Shown here: one piece after another, positions 1-6,477 of the stretch
Layout: every line of letters begins with the position of its first letter
How positions within the stretch are numbered: position 1 is the first letter of the stretch
Translations under genes and position numbers: made by a program
The notes under the pieces: model-generated
Database searches by the model: none
Seen by the model: only the letters and a program-made list of their open reading frames with translations
Told to the model about the DNA's origin: nothing
Assembly (NCBI GenBank): GCA_024636395.1
Contig: JAGXHD010000123.1
Location: 1 to 6,477, forward strand
Direction of reading: 5' to 3'
Length of the DNA stretch: 6,477 nucleotides
Source of the DNA: Sulfitobacter sp.
GTDB taxonomy: Bacteria; Pseudomonadota; Alphaproteobacteria; Rhodobacterales; Rhodobacteraceae

Positions 1-1
1 A

Positions 2-454
2 ATTGATTTTGCGGATGCGGCCATCGGCCACCAGCAGAAGTCATTGGTGATGAACAATGGCTCCTTCGCCCGTGAACTGTGCGATAGCCGCACTTTCTGC
101 CGCCAAGCGGATGTGGATGCGATGCAAGCCAATGGCCTTGCTCTGGGTGGTTCTGCGGGTGAAAACGCGGTTGTTTTCGATGGTGATGTCGTACTCAGCC
201 CCGGCGGCCTTCGCCATGCCGACGAACCCGTACGCCACAAGATGCTGGACGCTTTGGGCGATCTGGCTTTGGCAGGCGCGCCCCTGCTGGGGCATTACAA
301 AGGTGTGCGCGCTGGTCACTCGCTGACCAACACGCTGCTGCGTGCGCTTTTTGCAACGCCGGGTGCTGTGCGTCTGGTGGAGTGCGATGGCGCCATGGCG
401 GCGCGTCTGCCCGGCCATGGCCTCGCATGGAACGAGATTCCAGCTGTCGCCTAA
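2..454 (+). CDS. lpxC: UDP-3-O-acyl-N-acetylglucosamine deacetylase, C-terminal part (5' end outside window)
   Basis: LpxC is the zinc-dependent cytoplasmic enzyme that removes the acetyl group from UDP-3-O-acyl-GlcNAc, the committed step of lipid A synthesis. The frame is open from the left edge, so this is the last 150 codons of a protein usually about 300 residues long; the TTG/ATG codons near 44-52 are internal. Seen in sequence: the ARTF-like segment (SRTFC), LGGSAGENAVVFD, and the zinc site HKMLD, whose His (236-238) and Asp (248-250) match E. coli His238 and Asp242. GHSLTNTLLRALFA follows, with the catalytic-type His at 317-319 (E. coli His265). The common GHxLNN motif reads GHSLTN here. 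The first zinc His lies upstream of the window. A strong terminator follows the stop, so lpxC ends its transcription unit. In related genomes it usually follows ftsZ, which cannot be seen here. Family assignment is secure. Confidence 0.95.
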   Translation: MDFADAAIGHQQKSLVMNNGSFARELCDSRTFCRQADVDAMQANGLALGGSAGENAVVFDGDVVLSPGGLRHADEPVRHKMLDALGDLALAGAPLLGHYKGVRAGHSLTNTLLRALFATPGAVRLVECDGAMAARLPGHGLAWNEIPAVA

Positions 455-480
455 GCTGGCTTCCGCCGGAATTCATGGTC

Positions 481-509
481 AGCCCGGAGCTTACGCTTCG
501 GGCTTTTTT
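481..509 (+). terminator. Rho-independent terminator downstream of lpxC
   Basis: A 10-bp stem (481-490 AGCCCGGAGC paired with 495-504 GCTTCGGGCT, with one G-T wobble) closes a TTAC tetraloop and runs straight into a T tract at 504-509. It starts 26 nt after the lpxC stop. There is no T tract on the opposite strand, so it should act only on rightward transcription. It separates lpxC from bamD. Confidence 0.92.
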
Positions 510-622
510 ATAAAGTCCGAAATGGGCGTTTTGCACCGCTGATTATTGTGCTAACACCGTGATCAAACGGGAGGTAACTCCTTGAAACATACGCTGCGGT
601 AAAAGAATAAGGATAGCCAACG
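510..622 (+). promoter_or_regulatory. bamD upstream region / 5' leader
   Basis: Because a strong terminator precedes it, this 113-nt non-coding stretch should hold the promoter for bamD. No convincing sigma-70 promoter is visible. The best candidate is TTGCAC (531-536) with TAACAC (552-557), but the 15-bp spacer is short and the -10 is poor. TTGAAA at 582-587 has no good -10 partner, and a start from it would fall almost at the bamD start codon. The bamD ribosome binding site is AAGGAT (609-614), about 8 nt before the ATG. The leader also holds a second, stronger GGGAGG (569-574) not used by bamD, described separately. Promoter placement is inference. Confidence 0.4.
569..582 (+). other. Small GNRA-loop hairpin covering a decoy Shine-Dalgarno in the bamD leader
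   Basis: GGAG (570-573) pairs with CTCC (578-581) around a GTAA loop, a GNRA-type tetraloop in RNA; a further G-U pair (569-582) is possible. The 5' arm is part of a consensus GGGAGG ribosome binding sequence. That sequence lies 7 nt before TTG at 582, which opens a six-codon reading frame ending at TAA (600-602), upstream of the true bamD site. The structure is short and may be incidental. Confidence 0.3.
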
Positions 623-1495
623 ATGGGTTTTGGAAGGTCTGCAAGACGTCTTTCCGTCACACTTGTGGCTGTCGCGGCGCTTGGCGCATGCGGCGGGACC
701 CAAGATACGGGTCGCGTCACGAAAAGCTTTTTCAACCCGCAGGAGATTCCGCTCGAGACGTACACCCCCGAGCAGATCTTCGAGCGAGGCGAATTTGAGC
801 TCAATCGCAAGCGACCTGCCGAAGGGGCGTTTTACTTTGCGGAGATCGAACGGCTCTATCCCTATTCTGAATGGGCGAAGCGGGCTTTGATCATGCAGGC
901 ATTCGCCTATCATCAGGATGCCGATTATCCAAATAGCCGCTCCGCTGCGCAGCGCTTCATTGATTTCTTCCCCGATGACGATGATGCATCCTATGCTGCG
1001 TATCTGCTGGCTCTCAGCTACTATGACCAGATTGACGACGTAGGGCGGGATCAGGGTCTCACCTTTCAGGCGTTGCAATCGCTGCGCCAAGTGATTGAGC
1101 GGTATCCCGATAGCGAATACGCACGCGCTTCGATCCTGAAATTCGATCTGGCTTTCGACCATCTGGCCGGTAAAGAGATGGAGATAGGACGCTATTATCT
1201 CAGGCGCGATCATTACACCGCAGCAATCAACCGTTTCCGTGTGGTCGTCGAGGATTTCCAGACTACCACGCACACGGCGGAGGCGCTGCACCGTTTGGTG
1301 GAATCGTATCTGAGCCTTGGTCTGACGGATGAGGCACAGACGGCCGGCGCCATTCTGGGCTACAATTACCGCTCAACGGAGTGGTACGAGGACAGCTACA
1401 AGCTGCTGACCGGTCGTGGGCTCGAGCTTAAATCCCTGGGCAACAACTGGTTGTCGGCGATCTACCGTCAAACGCTGAAGGGCGACTGGATTTAA
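623..1495 (+). CDS. bamD: Outer membrane protein assembly factor BamD (lipoprotein)
   Basis: BamD (ComL/YfiO) is the essential TPR lipoprotein of the BAM complex, which works with BamA on the periplasmic face of the outer membrane to fold beta-barrel proteins. The 290-residue product begins with a short basic stretch and a hydrophobic segment ending in the lipobox LGAC, giving lipidation at Cys23 after signal peptidase II cleavage. The mature part carries the BamD pattern of TPR helices, including YPYSEWAKRA (79-88), a DYPNSRSAAQRFIDFFP segment near 100-115, and RYPDSEYA (160-167). It is longer than E. coli BamD (about 245 residues), as is common in alphaproteobacteria. The ATG at 623 is supported by AAGGAT at 609-614 and by the correctly placed signal peptide. 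Only 36 nt separate its stop from recN, so co-transcription is likely. A long antisense frame across the gene is a compositional shadow. Confidence 0.95.
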   Translation: MGFGRSARRLSVTLVAVAALGACGGTQDTGRVTKSFFNPQEIPLETYTPEQIFERGEFELNRKRPAEGAFYFAEIERLYPYSEWAKRALIMQAFAYHQDADYPNSRSAAQRFIDFFPDDDDASYAAYLLALSYYDQIDDVGRDQGLTFQALQSLRQVIERYPDSEYARASILKFDLAFDHLAGKEMEIGRYYLRRDHYTAAINRFRVVVEDFQTTTHTAEALHRLVESYLSLGLTDEAQTAGAILGYNYRSTEWYEDSYKLLTGRGLELKSLGNNWLSAIYRQTLKGDWI

Positions 1496-1531
1496 CCTGC
1501 GCAGCGGCGCGTTTGTGACGGAACACCGATA

Positions 1532-3181
1532 ATGCTGCGCGGTCTCGATATCTCGGACATGCTGATCATCGAGCGGCTGGAACTGAGCTTTCAGGCCGGC
1601 CTCAACGTGCTGACCGGTGAGACTGGTGCGGGTAAATCAATTCTTCTAGACAGTCTGGGGTTCGTTCTGGGCTGGCGCGGCCGGGCCGATCTGGTTCGAC
1701 AAGGGGCCGAGCAGGGCGAGGTGACCGCATGGTTTGATCTGGCAGAGGGGCATCCTGCGCGCGCCGTGCTGGAAGAGGCCGGTTTGCCGGTAGGCGACGA
1801 GCTGATATTGCGCCGCATCAATACCGCAGAGGGGCGCAAGACGGCTTGGGTCAACGACCGTCGCTGCTCTGGTGAGGTCCTGCGGGCGCTGAGCGAAACA
1901 CTGGTGGAGCTGCACGGGCAGCACGACGATCGTGGATTGCTCAACCCGCGCGGTCACCGCACCATTCTCGATACATTCGGAGGCTTGGACGCCGCCCGTG
2001 CCGCCGTGCGGGCTGCGTGGTCGGAGATGGCGCGCAGCCGCAAGGCAGAGGCCGCCGCCGCGAAGGCCCAAGCCGAGATTCGCGCCGAGGAAGAGTTTCT
2101 GCGCTATGCCGTGGCCGAGCTCGACAAGCTGGCGCCGGAAGAAGGGGAGGAAGCCGCCCTCGACATCAAACGGCGCACGATGCAATCGGCTGAGAAGATT
2201 CGCGCCGATGTGGTCAACGCCTACGAGGCGATGGGACACAGCGGGGCGGAGGCGCAGCTTGCCGATGCGTTTCGCTGGCTCGACGGTGCTGCGGGCCGTG
2301 CCGATGGCACGCTTGAGGAGCCGATGGCCGCGCTCAACCGGGCGATGATCGAGCTTGATACGGCCATGGACGGCGTGGTGCGCGCGATCGAGTCGATGTC
2401 GTTTGATTCGCATGAGTTGGAAGATACCGAGGAACGCCTGTTCGCGATCCGCGGCCTCGCCCGAAAGCATGAGGTGCAGCCAGATGAGTTGGCGGGCTTT
2501 GCCGATACCCTGCGCGCCAAGCTCGGGGCGCTGGACGCAGGTGAAGCGGAGCAGGGAAAGCTGCGCGCGCAGGTGAAGGCCGCCGAGGCTGCATATGATG
2601 TCGCCGCGACCGCGCTGACAGCAGCGCGCAGCAAAGCCGCCACAAAACTTGACAAGGCCGTGAGTGGCGAGTTGGCGCCCCTCAAAATGGAGCGCGCGGT
2701 CTTCGCGACGCAGATCACTGCGGAGATGGCAGGTCCCGAGGGGCGTGATGCGGTCTCCTTTACTGTTGCCACGAACCCCGGCGCACCCGCCGGACCGCTC
2801 AACAAGATTGCATCGGGCGGAGAGCTGAGCCGCTTTCTGTTGGCCCTCAAGGTGTGCCTAACGCAGGGCCAATCCGGCCTCACGCTGATATTCGACGAGA
2901 TTGACCGGGGCGTGGGGGGCGCTACCGCCGATGCCGTGGGCCGGCGCCTCGCTGCGATTGCGGCGCAGGGGCAGGTCCTTGTCGTGACCCATTCGCCGCA
3001 GGTCGCGGCTCTTGGAGCGCATCACTGGCGGGTCGAGAAATCGGTTACAAAGGGCATGACAACGACCAACGTCGTGCCGCTGGACAGCGGTGCGCGGGTG
3101 GATGAAGTGGCCCGAATGCTGGCCGGGGACACGATCACCGATGCCGCCCGCGATGCGGCCCGCGCGCTTCTGGGCAGCTGA
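1532..3181 (+). CDS. recN: DNA repair protein RecN
   Basis: RecN is an SMC-like ATPase that acts early in double-strand-break repair, binding DNA ends and promoting RecA-dependent recombination. At 549 residues it is full length (E. coli RecN is 553). Seen in order: Walker A GETGAGKS (29-36); the RecN-typical ELHGQHDDRGLL (126-137); an Ala/Glu/Lys-rich helical middle of about 150-370 that fits the antiparallel coiled coil; the ABC signature SGGELSR (428-434); Walker B LTLIFDE (450-456) followed by IDRGVGG; and the switch His487 in VVTHSPQ. All ATPase motifs are intact. The ATG at 1532 is preceded only by a weak CGGA (1519-1522), and the N-terminus MLRGLDISDMLIIERLEL fits the family, so the start is well supported. 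No LexA-type box (GTTC-N7-GTTC or GAAC-N7-GAAC) lies in the 36-nt gap after bamD, so there is no visible sign of direct SOS control at this site. Expression probably comes by read-through from bamD. Confidence 0.96.
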   Translation: MLRGLDISDMLIIERLELSFQAGLNVLTGETGAGKSILLDSLGFVLGWRGRADLVRQGAEQGEVTAWFDLAEGHPARAVLEEAGLPVGDELILRRINTAEGRKTAWVNDRRCSGEVLRALSETLVELHGQHDDRGLLNPRGHRTILDTFGGLDAARAAVRAAWSEMARSRKAEAAAAKAQAEIRAEEEFLRYAVAELDKLAPEEGEEAALDIKRRTMQSAEKIRADVVNAYEAMGHSGAEAQLADAFRWLDGAAGRADGTLEEPMAALNRAMIELDTAMDGVVRAIESMSFDSHELEDTEERLFAIRGLARKHEVQPDELAGFADTLRAKLGALDAGEAEQGKLRAQVKAAEAAYDVAATALTAARSKAATKLDKAVSGELAPLKMERAVFATQITAEMAGPEGRDAVSFTVATNPGAPAGPLNKIASGGELSRFLLALKVCLTQGQSGLTLIFDEIDRGVGGATADAVGRRLAAIAAQGQVLVVTHSPQVAALGAHHWRVEKSVTKGMTTTNVVPLDSGARVDEVARMLAGDTITDAARDAARALLGS

Positions 3182-3255
3182 CGCTTGCACCTGCCAACAC
3201 GATATGGTTTCCGCTGGGGCAACCTACGCCCCTGCCGTCCAGACCCGAGGCCAAG

Positions 3256-4944
3256 ATGACCGAGCCTGCCCGCTCTTTCCTTTCCCAGCAGATGACGCTG
3301 GCCGTCACCAGCTGCCGCGATGGCTGGCGGGTGCTGCGGCATAAGGGGCCGGGAAAGATAACGTTCTGGTTCATCGCGTTACTGATCGGAATTGCCGCTG
3401 GTTTTGCGGCGCTGTTTTTCCGCAAAGGCATCTATTTCCTTCAAACCAACCTGTACGGTACCGATGACGTACAGCATTTGCACAGCTTCATCATCGGGCT
3501 GGAGTGGTACTGGATCATTCTGATCCCTACCTTCGGCGGCCTAGTTTCCGGTCTGATCCTGCACCGCTTTACGCCGGATGCGCGGGCCCGCTCAGTTGCC
3601 GATGTGATCGAGGGTGCCGCACTGCACGATGGCCGCGTCGAAACCCGGGCGGGGCTGGCGTCTGCGCTCGCCTCTATGGTCACGCTTGGCACGGGGGGCT
3701 CTTCGGGGCGCGAGGGGCCGGTCGTGCATCTGGCCGCTGTCATCTCCACTTGGGTGAACCGCCGGATCAATGCGGATGGCATCACCGGGCGCGATCTGCT
3801 GGGCTGCGCCGTGGCAGCCGCCGTCTCGGCGAGCTTCAATGCGCCCATCGCGGGGGCACTTTTTGCGCTCGAAGTTGTGCTGCGCCATTTCGCTGTCCAT
3901 GCCTTTGCCCCCATCGTAATCGCGAGCGTGGCGGGCACTGTGATCAATCGGATCGAATTCGGTGGGGTTACGGAGTTCAAGCTGCCCACTGTGACTGAGC
4001 TCCAATTCTATGTCGAACTTCCTGCCTTTCTGCTGCTCGGGCTGACCTGTGGCCTCGTGGCCGTCGTGCTGATGCGTGCGATTTTCTGGGCGGATGATAT
4101 CGGCAATCACATTCAGGCGCGCACCAGATTGCCGCGGTATTTCCGGCCCATGCTGGCAGGGGCGATGCTGGGGGTGATTGCTCTGTGGTTCCCGCATATC
4201 ATCGGCGTCGGCTACGAGACGACCTCGCTTGCCCTCACCGGAGAGCTGGCGCTGCATGAGGCGACGGTCTTTGCAGTGCTCAAAGTGCTGGCCGTGGCGA
4301 TCACGCTTGGCGGGCGCATGGGTGGGGGGATGTTCTCACCCTCGCTCATGGTCGGCGCACTTGTGGGGCTGGCCTTCGGGCTTGTGGCCACAGGTGTCAT
4401 GCCTGACGTTTCCGGTTCGACCTCGCTTTATGCGCTCGCGGGTATGGGGGCTGTGGCGGCCGCGGTGCTGGGAGCGCCGATTTCGACGACACTGATCGTG
4501 TTCGAGCTGACGGGGGACTGGCAGACAGGTTTGGCCGTGATGGTCGCGGTCAGCATGTCGACTGCTCTTTCGTCAAACCTCGTCGACCGCAGCTTTTTCC
4601 TGACCCAGATCGAGCGGCGCGGCATCCACCTTGCCGCCGGTCCGCAGGCCTATCTCTTGGCGATGTTCACGGCAGCGAAGACGATGCGTACTTTCGATCA
4701 TCCCCGCGCGGCGGACCCTGATCGCTGCTGGGAAATGATCGGTGAGGGGCAATATCTGGATGGCGCCGCCACGCTGGAGACGGCCATACCGGTTTTCGAG
4801 AAAACCGGTATGCCGTTCCTGCCCGTTGTCACCCTATCCGCCGATGCCGCCCCGCCGGAGTTACTAGGTGCGCTCTTCCATGTGGATGCGCTCAATGCCT
4901 ATAACCGCGCCTTGGCGGCCACGGCGGCGGAGGAGCATTCCTGA
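3256..4944 (+). CDS. CLC-family chloride channel/transporter with C-terminal CBS-like region
   Basis: This is a polytopic inner-membrane CLC protein of 562 residues. The membrane core (about 35-455) has many hydrophobic helices. Clear motifs are GREGP (151-155, gating glutamate E153), the following PVVHLAA helix, and GGMFSPS (357-363, the family GxFxP motif). Three pathway positions look unusual when I align by eye to E. coli CLC-ec1: the GSGIP loop reads ARSVA (111-115), the internal proton glutamate (E203) is Val207 beside Glu206, and the pore Tyr445 is Phe448. The last 100 residues resemble a degenerate CBS region, with TLETAIPVFEKTG, then LPVV, then LLGALFHVDALNAY. GAGG (3247-3250) lies 5 nt before the ATG. 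The 74-nt gap after recN shows only a weak hairpin (3216-3220 with 3228-3232) and no clear promoter, so it is unclear whether recN and this gene share a transcript. The family is secure; substrate, and channel versus exchanger, are open. Confidence 0.93.
   Translation: MTEPARSFLSQQMTLAVTSCRDGWRVLRHKGPGKITFWFIALLIGIAAGFAALFFRKGIYFLQTNLYGTDDVQHLHSFIIGLEWYWIILIPTFGGLVSGLILHRFTPDARARSVADVIEGAALHDGRVETRAGLASALASMVTLGTGGSSGREGPVVHLAAVISTWVNRRINADGITGRDLLGCAVAAAVSASFNAPIAGALFALEVVLRHFAVHAFAPIVIASVAGTVINRIEFGGVTEFKLPTVTELQFYVELPAFLLLGLTCGLVAVVLMRAIFWADDIGNHIQARTRLPRYFRPMLAGAMLGVIALWFPHIIGVGYETTSLALTGELALHEATVFAVLKVLAVAITLGGRMGGGMFSPSLMVGALVGLAFGLVATGVMPDVSGSTSLYALAGMGAVAAAVLGAPISTTLIVFELTGDWQTGLAVMVAVSMSTALSSNLVDRSFFLTQIERRGIHLAAGPQAYLLAMFTAAKTMRTFDHPRAADPDRCWEMIGEGQYLDGAATLETAIPVFEKTGMPFLPVVTLSADAAPPELLGALFHVDALNAYNRALAATAAEEHS
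4785..4812. repeat. Perfect 13-bp inverted repeat inside the CLC coding sequence
   Basis: Left arm CATACCGGTTTTC (4785-4797) and right arm GAAAACCGGTATG (4800-4812) are exact reverse complements around a GA spacer. In RNA the likely form is a 12-bp stem with a CGAG tetraloop. It encodes the IPVFEKTGM stretch of the CBS-like region about 130 nt before the CLC stop. There is no T tract after it, so it does not look like a standard intrinsic terminator. I saw no second copy in the window. Confidence 0.85.
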
Positions 4945-4958
4945 GCCTGTGGGCTCAG
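4941..4958. terminator. Stop-codon palindrome between convergent genes, possible bidirectional terminator
   Basis: CTGAGCC (4941-4947) and GGCTCAG (4952-4958) form a perfect 7-bp stem with a TGTG loop. Each arm contains the stop codon of the gene entering from that side: TGA 4942-4944 for the CLC gene, and TGA read on the minus strand from 4957-4955 for the DUF427 gene. T tracts are weak (ATTTG on the plus side, none on the minus side), so efficient intrinsic termination is doubtful. The hairpin itself is certain; its role is inferred from the convergent position. Confidence 0.4.
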
Positions 4959-5299
4959 ATTTGCTCGACAGTGACCTCTTCCACGTTGTGGAAGGCCAGA
5001 TAGTTGCGCACTTGCGCCGCGGGCTCGTTCGGCGTCTCGTAGGACCAGACGACGTTTTTCAGTGTCCTGCTTTTCGTCACGACGCTAAAATACCGCGCAT
5101 CGCCTTTATGGGGGCAGTGCGAAGTCTTGTCGCTTGGGTCGAGAAAAGCCATCGCGATATCCTCGCGCGGGAAATATATCACAGGTGGATAATCTCCCTC
5201 GACCAGTTCAAGCGCATCCGAGCTTTCGCCCAACACTGCACCGCCCGCGCGTACGGTCCACGTCCCCGCAGCCTTGCGAATTGTAATATGACCAGTCAT
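4955..5299 (-). CDS. DUF427 family protein
   Basis: A small, soluble 114-residue protein with no signal peptide or membrane segment. It matches the DUF427 family (a compact beta-rich fold) through YPPVIYFPREDI (37-48), the hallmark TSHCPHKGDARYFSV (59-73, with Cys62, Pro63, Lys65, Gly66, Ala68 and Tyr70), and VVWSYETPNE (83-92). Its length is typical of single-domain members. I know of no established biochemical role for the family, so I assign none. The start is supported by a GGGGGG run (5304-5309 on the plus strand, read in reverse) 4 nt before the ATG. It follows the aminopeptidase gene by 24 nt in the same direction and probably shares its transcript. It converges on the CLC gene with stop codons 10 nt apart. 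Confidence 0.92.
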   Translation of the reverse strand: MTGHITIRKAAGTWTVRAGGAVLGESSDALELVEGDYPPVIYFPREDIAMAFLDPSDKTSHCPHKGDARYFSVVTKSRTLKNVVWSYETPNEPAAQVRNYLAFHNVEEVTVEQI

Positions 5300-5323
5300 G
5301 TAACCCCCCGAAAATTCCGCGCC

Positions 5324-6477
5324 TCAAATGGGCGCTGTTGCAATATCTAACCACTGTTTGGCAGCGGGCGTAACCCGCGGGCCGATCTTTGTCGCAACGT
5401 CGCGGTGGTAGGCGTTGAGCCAGTCCCGCGCTCCGGACTCCAGAAGATCCGGCAGAATCAACCGCCGGTCAATCGGCGCATAGGCCAGCGTGCGCCAGTC
5501 GAGCATCTCGCGGTGGGCATCGCCGCCGGGCAGGGCCGGCGCGTCCTGTACCACCAGCAAATTCTCGATCCGAATGCCGAATGCCCCCTCGCGGTAATAA
5601 CCGGGCTCGTTGCTCAGGATCATCCCCGGCTCGAGCGGAACAGTGCTAACGCGGCTCAATCGTTGCGGACCTTCATGTACGCTCAGATACGCGCCAACGC
5701 CGTGGCCCAGCCCGTGATCGAAGTCTTGTCCGGCGAGCCAGAGCGGCATCCGCCCGACAGCCTCGATGTGGCTGCCCGCAAGGCCGCGCGGCCAGCGCAG
5801 GCGGCTCATGGCGATCATCCCCGCCAGAACGCGGGTAAAAGCCGCACAGGCCTCTGGTGGAGGCGTGCCGATCGCGATGGTGCGCGTGATGTCGGTCGTG
5901 CCATCGAGATATTGGCCGCCGCTGTCGAGCACGATCAGGTGACCCTCCTCAAGCTGCGCGTCCGTCTCCTGCGTAACACGGTAGTGCATGATCGCGCCGT
6001 TCGGGCCGGTGCCCGCGATGGTTTCGAAGCTGATATCCTGCAAGCCGTTGTCGCGCCGCCGCAGCGTTTCCAGTTGCGTCACGACTTGTGTCTCGGTGAT
6101 GCTGTCTGGGGCTTGCGCATCGAGCCAGCAGAGCATTTCGACCAGAGCGGCGCCGTCGCGCAGATGGGCTTGTGCAGCGCCCTCGATCTCGGCTGCGTTT
6201 TTGCGCGCCTTGGGTAGGGCGCAGGGCTCGTCACCGCTCACTGCGGTCTCGCCCAGAGTTTCCGCGATAATTTGCGGCGCGCTTGACGCATCGATCCGCA
6301 CAGGCCCTTGCAACACCTTGAGAGCTGTCAAAAATTCCGAGGGCGCATGCAGTGTGATTTCGGGCCCGAGATGATCTGCCAATCCGTCGAACTTCGAAGG
6401 CTCCGCGAACAGATCCACGCGGCCGTCCGCATAGAGTATCGCAAAAGCGTGTACGACCGGGTTACGCTCGATATCGC
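5324..6477 (-). CDS. Aminopeptidase P (Xaa-Pro aminopeptidase, M24 family), C-terminal part; 5' end outside window
   Basis: Cytoplasmic metallopeptidase that removes an N-terminal residue preceding proline. The frame stays open to the right edge: upstream of the GTG at 6418 it continues through NPVVHAFAILYADGR, which fits the family, so the GTG is internal and about 200 N-terminal residues are missing (three-domain members are about 600 long). The visible 383 residues cover the end of the second creatinase-type domain, the M24 catalytic domain, and the C-terminal segment with LAYAPIDRRLI. All five metal ligands are present: Asp (codon at 5924-5926) in LDSGGQY, Asp (5891-5893) in TTDITRT, His (5702-5704) in GLGHGVG, Glu (5606-5608) in NEPGYY and Glu (5564-5566) in RIENLL. 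The layout resembles eukaryotic XPNPEP1 more than the shorter E. coli PepP. No sign of disruption is seen in the visible part. The DUF427 gene lies 24 nt downstream. Confidence 0.95.
   Translation of the reverse strand, partial: DIERNPVVHAFAILYADGRVDLFAEPSKFDGLADHLGPEITLHAPSEFLTALKVLQGPVRIDASSAPQIIAETLGETAVSGDEPCALPKARKNAAEIEGAAQAHLRDGAALVEMLCWLDAQAPDSITETQVVTQLETLRRRDNGLQDISFETIAGTGPNGAIMHYRVTQETDAQLEEGHLIVLDSGGQYLDGTTDITRTIAIGTPPPEACAAFTRVLAGMIAMSRLRWPRGLAGSHIEAVGRMPLWLAGQDFDHGLGHGVGAYLSVHEGPQRLSRVSTVPLEPGMILSNEPGYYREGAFGIRIENLLVVQDAPALPGGDAHREMLDWRTLAYAPIDRRLILPDLLESGARDWLNAYHRDVATKIGPRVTPAAKQWLDIATAPI

Noticed and set aside
563..1291. 242-codon open frame on the minus strand across bamD
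   Set aside because: It lies antisense to a well-identified gene, has no recognisable motif or ribosome site, and is explained by GC-rich codon bias.
1499..1510. GCGC-AGCG-GCGC hairpin just after bamD
   Set aside because: A 4-bp stem in GC-rich DNA with no T run is expected by chance.
1521..1531. GAAC as half of a LexA box before recN
   Set aside because: No second GAAC or GTTC occurs at the required 7-nt spacing; the sequence there is the recN start codon.
1646..2470. 274-codon minus-strand open frame inside recN
   Set aside because: Arg/His/Pro-rich composition typical of a shadow frame; the plus-strand RecN motifs are complete.
3216..3232. GGGGC/GCCCC inverted repeat between recN and the CLC gene as a terminator
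   Set aside because: The stem is only 5 bp with a 7-nt loop and no T tract follows, so it gives no real support for termination.
5405..6217. 270-codon plus-strand open frame antisense to the aminopeptidase
   Set aside because: The minus strand encodes a clear M24 peptidase with all metal ligands; the plus-strand frame has no family features.
6416..6418. GTG as the start of the aminopeptidase gene
   Set aside because: The frame continues upstream to the window edge with family-like sequence (NPVVHAFAILYADGR), so the GTG is internal Val.
1..6477. Mobile element, defence island, CRISPR, tRNA or rRNA
   Set aside because: No transposase, integrase, spaced direct repeats, tRNA-like cloverleaf or rRNA sequence was seen; every gene except DUF427 has a known housekeeping, repair, transport or peptidase family.

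Overview
The window looks like ordinary chromosomal DNA from an alphaproteobacterium, most likely Rhodobacterales (Roseobacter-like). This is inferred from the high GC content, the lpxC-bamD-recN gene order familiar from that group, and the style of the proteins. No ribosomal RNA or other phylogenetic marker is present, so the placement is an inference.

Layout: (1) 2-454, plus strand, the 3' half of lpxC (lipid A synthesis), closed by a strong rho-independent terminator at 481-509. (2) 510-622, a non-coding leader for bamD with a small hairpin that covers a decoy Shine-Dalgarno sequence. (3) 623-1495 bamD (outer-membrane protein assembly lipoprotein), followed 36 nt later by (4) recN at 1532-3181 (double-strand-break repair ATPase). 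(5) 3256-4944, a CLC-family chloride channel/transporter with a C-terminal CBS-like region; its 3' part contains a perfect 13-bp inverted repeat. (6) A short palindrome at 4941-4958 sits exactly across the two facing stop codons. (7) 4955-5299, minus strand, a small DUF427 protein, and (8) 5324-6477, minus strand, the C-terminal part of a three-domain aminopeptidase P (M24 family) that runs off the right edge. Genes 7 and 8 are probably co-transcribed leftwards.

How they fit together: lpxC and bamD both serve the outer membrane (LPS and beta-barrel proteins) but are separated by a terminator. bamD and recN are close enough to share a transcript although their functions are unrelated. The CLC gene may be on the same transcript or have its own promoter; no clear promoter or terminator is visible in the 74-nt gap before it. 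The aminopeptidase/DUF427 pair converges on the CLC gene.

I found no mobile element, CRISPR array, tRNA, rRNA or defence system, and nothing that amounts to a new multi-gene system. The points most worth a second look are the unusual ion-pathway residues of the CLC protein, the perfect inverted repeat inside its coding sequence, the stop-codon palindrome, and the bamD leader.
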